This document shows positions 63,001 through 64,000 of a DNA stretch of 64,000 bases, one piece after another (within the stretch, counting starts at the first letter, position 1; each line of letters opens with the position of its first letter). A program made the position numbers and the translations under genes. The notes below the pieces were generated by a model. It was not told the origin of the DNA, made no database searches, and saw only the letters and a list, made by a program, of their open reading frames with translations. The stretch is from Posidonia oceanica. Its lineage: Eukaryota; Streptophyta; Magnoliopsida; Alismatales; Posidoniaceae. The stretch covers positions 60,392,001 to 60,456,000 of the forward strand of contig JAZBRS010000074.1 in NCBI GenBank assembly GCA_037176725.1, read 5' to 3'.

Positions 63001-64000
63001 TGCACTTATCGTTCCTGACAGGGCTTGCACCTATCATTCCCAGCGGTCTGGTCATGATTTTGCTTGCACATATCATTTCTGACCTCTTCCTAGTCATGAC
63101 AGGGGTTGCACCTATCATTCCTGGCGGTCCGGTCTTGATAACGCATGCACTTATCATTCCTGACCTCTTCCTTGTCTTGATAGGGCTTGCACCTATCATT
63201 CCTAGCGGTCCGGTCTTGATTAGGCTTGCACTTATCATTCCTGACCTATTTATGGTCTTGACACAGCTTGCACCTATCATTCCTGGCGGTCCGGTCATGA
63301 CAAGGCTTGCACTTATCGTTCTTGACCACTTCCTGGTCTAGGTAGGGATCACACTTATCATTGCTGGCGGTCCGGTCTTGATATGGCTTGCACTTATCAT
63401 TCCTGACCTCTTCCTAGTCTTGATAGGGCTGGCACCTATCATACTTGGCGGTCCGGTCTTGATAAGGCTGGCACTTATCATTCCTGACCTCTTCCTGGTC
63501 TTGGTAGGGCTTGCACCAATCATTCCAGATGGTCCAGTCATGATAATGCGTGCACTAATCATTCCTGACCTCTTCTTGGTCTTGGTAGGGCATGCACCAA
63601 TCATTCCCGGCAGTCCAGTCTTGGTAAGGCTTGCACTTATCGTTACTGAACTCTTCTTGGTCTTGTTATGGCTTGCACCTATCATTCCTGGCGATCCGGT
63701 TGGGATAAGGCTTGCACTTATCATTCAGACCTCATCCTGGTCTTGGTAGGGCTTGCACCATCCGTTCCTGATGATCCGGTCGAGATAAGGCTTGCACTTT
63801 TCATTCTTGACCTGTCCCCGGTCATGGTAGGGCTTGCATCTATCATTCCGGGCGGTCCAATTGTCATATGGCAAGCACTTATCAGTCCTGACCTCTTCCA
63901 GGTCTTGATAGGGCTTGCACCTATCATTCCTGGAGTTCTGGTCATGATATGGCTCACACTTAGCATTCCTGACATCTTCCTGGTCTTGAAAGGGCTTGCA
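60036..64000 (+). repeat. Long higher-order repeat, copy 3 (partial, runs off window)
   Basis: The unit order matches 20,430-24,400 at an offset of about 39.6 kb (60,058 with 20,452; 63,378 with 23,852). Unlike copy 2 it also shares the 23,650-24,220 part of copy 1, so copies 1 and 3 are the better match there. Confidence 0.75.

Larger units (their letters stand above)
18083..64000 (+). repeat. Satellite array, 81-bp dimeric unit (42 + 39 bp), about 560 copies
   Basis: The array runs unbroken to the window end and continues beyond it. The consensus dimer has four parts. Dyad A has arms TGATAAG and CTTATCA around the loop GCTTGCA. A 21-bp linker with the core CCTCTTCCTGG follows. Dyad B has arms TGATAGG and CCTATCA around the same loop. 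An 18-bp linker, TTCCTGGCGGTCCGGTCT, closes the unit. The two halves align to each other and differ mainly by a 3-bp linker difference and the arm change, so the dimer arose from a monomer of about 40 bp. All units face the same way; I saw no inversion and no transposon other than the one at the left border. Variation is mostly substitution, with occasional short indels. A centromeric or other heterochromatic location is plausible but unproven. Confidence 0.95.

Noticed and set aside
18083..64000. CRISPR-like layout: a 21-bp dyad repeated with 18-21 bp spacers
   Set aside because: The spacers are themselves copies of two consensus linkers, there are no cas genes, and the context is a plant retrotransposon and satellite.
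18083..64000. Calling the array the centromere
   Set aside because: Dyads, higher-order repeats and a Tat element fit, but sequence alone cannot separate centromeric from other heterochromatic satellites.

Overview
The window looks like heterochromatin of a flowering plant, probably a eudicot. It holds two things: one very large, decayed Ty3/gypsy LTR retrotransposon of the Tat (Ogre/Retand-like) clade on the minus strand (positions 1 to 18,082), and an unbroken tandem satellite array (18,083 to 64,000) into which that element has inserted. I see no cellular gene, rRNA or tRNA. From memory, the wording of the gag, pol and plant-mobile-domain products resembles elements of Myrtales such as pomegranate. 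That is a weak taxonomic hint only.

Retrotransposon, read right to left: a 5.87-kb 5' LTR (18,082 to 12,215, minus strand begins TGTTGACACC and ends ATTACTACA); a primer binding site one base inside it (12,213 to 12,196); a leader of about 1.3 kb; gag (about 10,886 to 8,170) with a variant zinc knuckle; an aspartic protease (about 7,770 to 7,590); a G-patch-like segment and a long Pro/Ser/Ala-rich linker; reverse transcriptase with YVDDM; a classical RNase H; a second, archaeal-type RNase H diagnostic of Tat elements; an integrase with D,D(35)E; a 1.3-kb non-coding gap with a long homopurine tract; and an extra plant mobile domain (DUF7745-like) reading frame running off the left edge. The 3' LTR lies outside the window, so the element must exceed about 24 kb. 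Its coding region carries 13 in-frame stops, 11 of them TAG, and one apparent frame change. It cannot act on its own.

Satellite: the basic unit is an 81-bp dimer of a 42-bp and a 39-bp half. Each half starts with a 21-bp dyad (7-bp arm, 7-nt loop GCTTGCA, 7-bp arm) followed by a 21-bp or 18-bp linker. The arms of the two halves differ by a compensated pair (TGATAAG with CTTATCA; TGATAGG with CCTATCA), and rarer variants are also often compensated. I consider this covarying hairpin the most interesting signal in the window. About 560 dimers are present, all in one orientation. They are organised into higher-order repeats at several scales (301 bp, 405 bp, 1.1 kb, 5.4 kb, 7.87 kb). Because 81 is divisible by 3, both strands show long open frames. 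I treat these as by-products of the repeat and not as genes.
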